In this document: positions 44,393-49,360 of the stretch, piece after piece
Position numbering within the stretch: position 1 is the first letter of the stretch
Layout: every line of letters starts with the position of its first letter
NCBI RefSeq assembly: GCF_000003605.2
Contig: NW_003145783.1
Location: 122,804-172,163 of the forward strand
Direction of reading: 5' to 3'
DNA length: 49,360 bases
From: Saccoglossus kowalevskii
Lineage: Eukaryota; Hemichordata; Enteropneusta; Harrimaniidae
Position numbers and translations under genes: made by a program
The notes under the pieces: model-generated
Told to the model about the DNA's origin: nothing
The model's database searches: none
The model's input: the letters and a program-made list of their open reading frames with translations, nothing else

Positions 44393-47300
44393 TCACTGAT
44401 ACGTGTATCCGCCATACTGTGTTTTCTCCGTGTCGTGATACACAGACGTTGCGGCACCACGACAGTCTTGTGGGCCCGGGTCCTGCAAAGAGCCACTGAC
44501 CGTCGACACTGAAAATTAAAATGAAACTTAACAATAAAAAAACAAAACGATATACAGACCCATTTAATTTCAAACAAGTCTCACATTCCTGTTAATCAAT
44601 GTGTTAACAGACTTCACAATTAACAAGTTCCTTAACAGGTGGCTGCACAACTTTATGCAACAGACATAGCTTTGACTTATATTACACGAGTGTGACAAAA
44701 CACTGTAGTTACATACACATCTCGCTTTTAATTTAAGATTGTTGGACACAAATGTGTTTTTTTAAGTCGGAACAAATATTCATGGGTAATTCGATTCAAC
44801 GACAATACAGAATACAGTCACATATGGCGACACCGTGACGTCCCTCATGAAAGTCATAGTTAATGACACAGTCCCGGCGTTGCAATTGGGTGAAATGTTA
44901 TTCATGCCTAAGATAAAATAATATGACCAAACAACAAGATGGCAGCAAGTCTGTTGTGATTTAACTGATCACAAATTGAATAGTTATGGACATGTATTGC
45001 TATATGCATATAATTATTGTAATCAAATTGGTTATGCTGGTCACCTGACCATGTACATTGTATGGTCAATATTTGAGAGTGAATAATAGACTAACCAGAT
45101 TTATTAAATGACTTCTATTTTTGCAATCTAATATATGGTTGTTGCACACTTTATTTTCAATTGTCATATTTGTGCCATTTTTGTATGAATGAATGAACAA
45201 ATTCAGTCAAGAGGGGTCTGACATATGACTCCAGATCAACAGACGAAGGAACCGAATTTTAAGTCTTGTGAGAAAATAAAGACAGTTTTTGATTTCCATA
45301 CCTTGATTCGTCCGACGTGGCGACAACTCCGTTGTATACTGCTCAGGGTGTTTCAACCTTTCTTCTTGTGTCTTAGACACTTTGTAAACTGCTCGTCCTC
45401 CAAGAAACATTCCAATTGACGCAACTGTATGAATCGACCAATATAAAATAGTTGATATATTTTTACAAGGGGTACAATGTATCGCATGACAAGCGTGTTA
45501 CTTACAAGAGCAATAGTAAGCACGTGTTGACAGGGTGGCTACTTACGCATGAGTATTGGTCCCCATACCAACAGGAAAATCCAAGGTATGGTTTGGCCGT
45601 TGTACATAACAGCACCAACTACAGTCAACGGAATACCGATCAAAACAAAGACGACACCAAAAACGATCATGGCTCGAGCACAGTTTCTTATACCCCCTGG
45701 AGTTCCACGAATAACTTGAGTTCCGTGTTCGTCAACAGTGACATGTGCTAGAAAATAACAACGGTATAAACATTATCTGTTCATATTGTGTAATGTGTAT
45801 GACTCCACACAAAGAAGTTCGATGATTCTGTTCTAAAGGTTTTGGATTTCGGCATTTCCATGATGTAATCATGGAAGGAAAAGATGTATAATAATAAGGT
45901 TCTTACGAGGATACCTCAAAGTATGCACTCAGGCAGTACCTCGTCGCACCGACCTCTCTGCTGCGCGTCGGTCGATACTTCCCGCTGTACTGTCTTCGTG
46001 CATGCTTTGAGGTGTCCTCGTAATAACCTCATAGTATCGCCCCTTTACTGCCCACCTGTACGCCTGGCACAGGTAACTATTCAGTCACGTCGGGCTTGTG
46101 AAAATATCAAGTTTCTAACCCTGTGGTCGGGTAGATTTTTTTTAGAAAATAAAAAAAATACTAATTTTTACAAAAATGTCTATGGGTGTATGATTGTTGA
46201 CAAAATTATATACCCAGGGATCTGCTGCGGCCGTTTTGACACTTGCAATATGTAAAACAGGTATAAACAACAACAAATGAACGATGCGTGATTAACAAAC
46301 TCTTACACTATGCGCAATTTCAGAGGGTGGAAAGACAGAAACTATAATAAATCCTCTGAACATGAAAAAAAAACGCGGACATATACTTGTTCAAGCAGCT
46401 TTAGATATTAATTATATCCACAATGAGAATAACTGGGGCACAAAGTGAGACTTTCCGAATATCGTTTGAATTATAATCGGAATAAAAAACCGCGTATTGG
46501 ATAAGTAAGCAAAAGTAGGTTTGGCGGTCGTCGAATAACAAACATGCTTCCGGTGGACATCATACCTGCTTCCGGTGGTTTTCCTTCTTCTTGTGCCCTT
46601 TTCCATCTCGCTTCCTGTATTTTAGCAGCTTTGAACGTGACTAGCGACAACGGAAACATCATCACAAACAAACCTAGAAAAACAAGCACGTGCATGTATT
46701 TAAATATTGAGCTTGGACATGTCACGTCATCAGGAGTTTATGATTTCGTTTGAAATTTCAAATCAAACGTTCACCAACAATGCTGTGATTTTAGTGATCA
46801 TTACACGATTTTCCGCGAACGAGGCTGTAGATTATATGACGTACTCGTACAAGAGGTATAGGTATGAGTATTTCTTAACGAAATAAAACACTCCTGTTCA
46901 GCAATGTTGAGCATTGTTGAGAATTAAACACACTGCGGTATAAAGGTGTAGCATTCTCTGTAGAAATAAAAACTCCAGGTGGGACGTATTTTCTATGTTT
47001 CGATGGCACTGTGTTCAAGATGAGTCTGCCCCAGGTATGATATTCAGGAAATGTGAAGAAGACTTGATAAACAGTAGTCAGTTTATAACTGGCATTTCAA
47101 ATACCAGATATGATATTTAGATGCCAATGCCAGCACAATTCCTAGTTGTAAGGTAATAATAATTACCAACATACATATTAAAGCGCGGGAGTCGTCACCT
47201 GCGCACGCGTCAGATGGCCATAGCGTGCCATTGTTCACAAACAATCGTCTACCCATGACCCTTTGCGTTTTTAGCGTGTGTTGTTATCGTCGCTTGGGAC

Positions 47301-47915
47301 TCAATTCCCGTGCGTGCGCAAGTGACGACCCTGCCACTTTAACTTATTGGAACATGTAGCTAATGTCATTTAAGTTCACCATATTTCAAATTTAACAAAG
47401 ATTTCATAAAAAAACTAAACTATCTTAAATCCGACAAACATTGCGAGTACCTACGTTGAAATAAGATAACCGTAAAAACAGTTGACTGTCGCCCTCAAAT
47501 TCAAATTCACTTATATTGCCCAGCCTATTTTAAACCCAACCCATGGCCGGGGGTTTAAATTCTTCCATTTTTAAACCACTTAGTGTTCACATCTGTTTTC
47601 ACTTACGCCATCGTGAGTTACTTAAAGATATGAAATACGATACGTGATATGCGATAACTACGAAATCAACAACCTACCTAATGATAATGGTCCCATGATA
47701 CGGAACATCTTCCAAGTAGTGTCAGTTGGCTCGTTAATATACCCCAGTATGGTTAATATCAGTCCAATGAAGAATAGAATTATGGAAAAAATGAACAATA
47801 CACAACCACAGCAGGCAATTGATTGGGGACTGCCCCGGATGTCACTGACTCGTGTCTGTCCGTACCTCTGGCGGTACACTGCGCTGTGATACACTGCTTC
47901 TGATGGTGGCGCCAT
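44393..47915 (-). CDS. Four-pass membrane protein with internal duplication (261 aa, 5 coding exons)
   Basis: Exons on the minus strand are 47915-47678, 46673-46566, 45747-45547, 45424-45302 and 44508-44393; all four introns are GT..AG and phase 1. Predicted helices are about 38-60, 73-93, 141-164 and 170-190, each pair followed by a charged tail (KAAKIQEARWKRAQEEG; KVSKTQEERLK). The halves are homologous: TRVSDIRGSP..I..C matches TQVIRGTP..I..C, then F-x-IG-x2-LT-x2-G, and the intron splits the second helix of each half just after a GP-[LI] motif. Cys35, Cys36 and Cys38 could be acylated. The C-tail ends TQYGGYTYQ. The start follows a 5'-UTR acceptor (AG 47938-47937). In plan it resembles TMEM171-type proteins; that is a guess and I do not assign a family. 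An AATAAA lies just past the stop. Confidence 0.85.
45896..46029. repeat. Family H: 134-bp inverted-repeat element
   Basis: Arm 45896-45928 (AAGGTTCTTACGAGGA then TACCTCAAAGTATGCAC) pairs with 45998-46029 (GTGCATGCTTTGAGG then TGTCCTCGTAATAACCT). There are a few mismatches and a ~69-bp centre that itself carries ACCTCGTCGCACCGACC. It lies in intron 2 of the 4-TM gene. Confidence 0.75.
47178..47343 (+). repeat. Family E element (copy 4), most intact
   Basis: Runs from TTAAAGCGCGGGAGTCGTC to CAAGTGACGACC, then CTGCCACTTTAA; about 165 bp with TTAA at both ends. It lies in intron 1 of the 4-TM gene and serves as the unbroken reference for the split copy at 19256-20905. Confidence 0.88.
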
Positions 47916-47936
47916 AATAAAGGCTTTCAGTCGCAC

Positions 47937-48514
47937 CTGCATAAAAAACAAAGTAAACAAAATAAACTAAGTTCTGTGCGAAACAAGTATGTTTGTAGGA
48001 TTTAATATTTCTGAACGATTAATTAAATAAAAAATGTACAATCCAGAATGAAAAAAGTTGACAAATATTAGTCAGCACCATTTCCCGTGGTGTGTGTGTA
48101 CAGAAAAGTAGTTTTGTTTTTATATAGGACTGGCCATTAGAGAAAGTTTGATTTTCAAAAACCAAACAATTCTTCTAATGGAAATGTATAGAAACAAAAA
48201 CAACAGCATCACACACTTGAAACTTGATCATTGTAAAACGAACATCGTATTTCCAAAGTAAGTAAGAGGATAACAAATTAACAGTCGTTCAGCCACCTCC
48301 ATACAAATGTCAAAAGGTCACGAACCCTAAAACAAACCGAACATGCATTTGGGAGGATGAATAGCGTTTGTTCTATGCAATCTATATTAGCATTGCTAAG
48401 TATTTTGTATTTATAGACCGGGGTTTGTGTGGTTTGAATAAACTAAATTACTACATGAAGTAAAGTAAAATGAAATGGCTACGATTTCAAATCGTGTCAA
48501 CACTGATACCGTGA
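47937..48514. other. 5' flank of the 4-TM gene
   Basis: A non-coding first exon of the minus-strand gene is expected beyond the acceptor at 47938-47937. I could not place it. No coding exon seen. Confidence 0.4.
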
Positions 48515-48637
48515 TTTACAGCCGTTCCAGGCACTGATTTGACGCCGAAGTAGTGATTAGAGACAGATTCTACAATAGGATGTTATCAATAACCAGCAGC
48601 ACTTCAGCGTCAAATCAGTGTCTGGAACGGCTGTAAA
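48515..48637. repeat. 123-nt hairpin with 31-bp arms
   Basis: Positions 48515-48545 and 48607-48637 are inverted copies with a single mismatch (TTTACAGCCGTTCCAGGCA against its complement) around a 61-nt centre. It is either a small inverted-repeat transposon or a structured RNA. It lies about 0.6 kb upstream of the first placed exon of the 4-TM gene. Confidence 0.85.
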
Positions 48638-49360
48638 ACGCAACAGGCACTCGGCGTGCAGCGCGCTTTGGTATTTTTCGAAATTTATACGTGTTATAGG
48701 CACCGGCCGTTGTAAAACAGATGTGGCGGAACGACTGGAGTGTTTTAATACACGCCGACGTCTTTTGTGAACGCCTCAGGCAAACGATTATACTCACACA
48801 CACACAAAAGCGTTTACGACTTTGGCTGAGCCAGAAATAAGCATTTATTATAGTCAGGATGGAATTCTGAAAAAAGACTCTAGAAATGAGATGAGACCAT
48901 GACTCTTGGTAGAATATGCCAACCTATATAAATTGATTCTCATAATCCTCAGGTTCATAAAAAAAGATGTTGGCATCCGAGAATTTTGTTTTTGTGGACG
49001 CCATCTTGGATTTCAAAATGGCCGCCATGAAATTACCTCCTGGTAGATAAACTGAAATATCTCAGTTTCTATTTAGGGTAGAAATTAATTTTTAGAGTCA
49101 AAATGTATATATTTGAGGCCTACGGATACGATAATGCCATTAAATAGAGGGCTAGATTAAAACAAATGGCCAATCTATAAACCTGAGGGGTATGTGAATC
49201 AACATTCTACCAAGAGTCATGAATTCTATAACTTTTCCAGTTCAAAATATTATATACATATAATATATTATTTCAGTAATGATACAGCTGTAAAAAGATG
49301 GAAGCTACATGGAAATGGCACAGACATTGATTTCAGCAAGTGTGTTATATGCCAATGTGT
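48638..49360. other. Right edge of the window
   Basis: No supported gene. A short CpG-rich patch at 48640-48770 with a possible minus-strand donor (GTGAGTAT at about 48797-48790) could hold the missing first exon of the 4-TM gene, but this is weak. Confidence 0.3.

Noticed and set aside
45884-46255. 123-codon open frame on the + strand
   Set aside because: It covers the family H inverted repeat and lies within an intron of the minus-strand gene.
47916-47960. Longer N-terminus for the 4-TM protein starting within 47916-47960
   Set aside because: A good polypyrimidine tract and AG at 47938-47937 show that most of it is intron. The first ATG after the acceptor is 47915.

Overview
This is animal (metazoan) genomic DNA. 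It shows AT-rich intergenic sequence, small exons with GT..AG introns, TATA and AATAAA signals, and dense short transposons. The repeats and the gene family suggest a marine invertebrate, but nothing here fixes the phylum. I placed exons by joining reading frames across splice sites by eye. No alignment, search or transcript was available.

The backbone is a head-to-tail cluster of five small genes on the + strand (about 1.8-3.5, 9.0-16.3, 26.5-28.5, 32.9-34.2 and 38.7-41.3 kb). Each encodes a LITAF/SIMPLE-type protein: a Pro/Tyr-rich tail with PPxY motifs, then a LITAF domain (CxxC, a membrane-embedded segment with the core GC[CF]LIP, then HxCPNC). All five have the same coding structure: exon 1 is the variable tail, intron 1 is phase 1, exon 2 is the first half of the LITAF domain, intron 2 is phase 2, and exon 3 is 109-112 bp. 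All five read through without a stop and keep every expected zinc ligand, so all look functional. They are most simply explained as tandem duplicates with diverged tails.

On the - strand at 44.4-47.9 kb is a five-exon gene for a 261-residue four-pass membrane protein. It consists of two homologous two-TM halves, with the intron at the same place and phase in both halves.

The rest is mostly repeats. There are short inverted-repeat elements with CTGTAAAA ends and TA target sites (families A, B and C), one of them nested in another repeat with a clean TA duplication. GC-rich inverted-repeat elements with TTAA at their ends form families D and E. Tandem-repeat-bearing elements (family F) resemble Helentron/HINE or 'pearl' elements. 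A 512-bp inverted-repeat element, a LINE 3' end and a frameshifted SAP-SWIM-YqaJ coding relic in an intron complete the list. I saw no rRNA, tRNA or CRISPR.

Functionally, LITAF proteins are known as monotopic, zinc-binding proteins of endosomal/lysosomal membranes that recruit NEDD4-type ligases through PPxY. The array therefore looks like a lineage-specific expansion of endosomal adaptor or immune-linked genes. That role is inferred from the family, not shown by the sequence.
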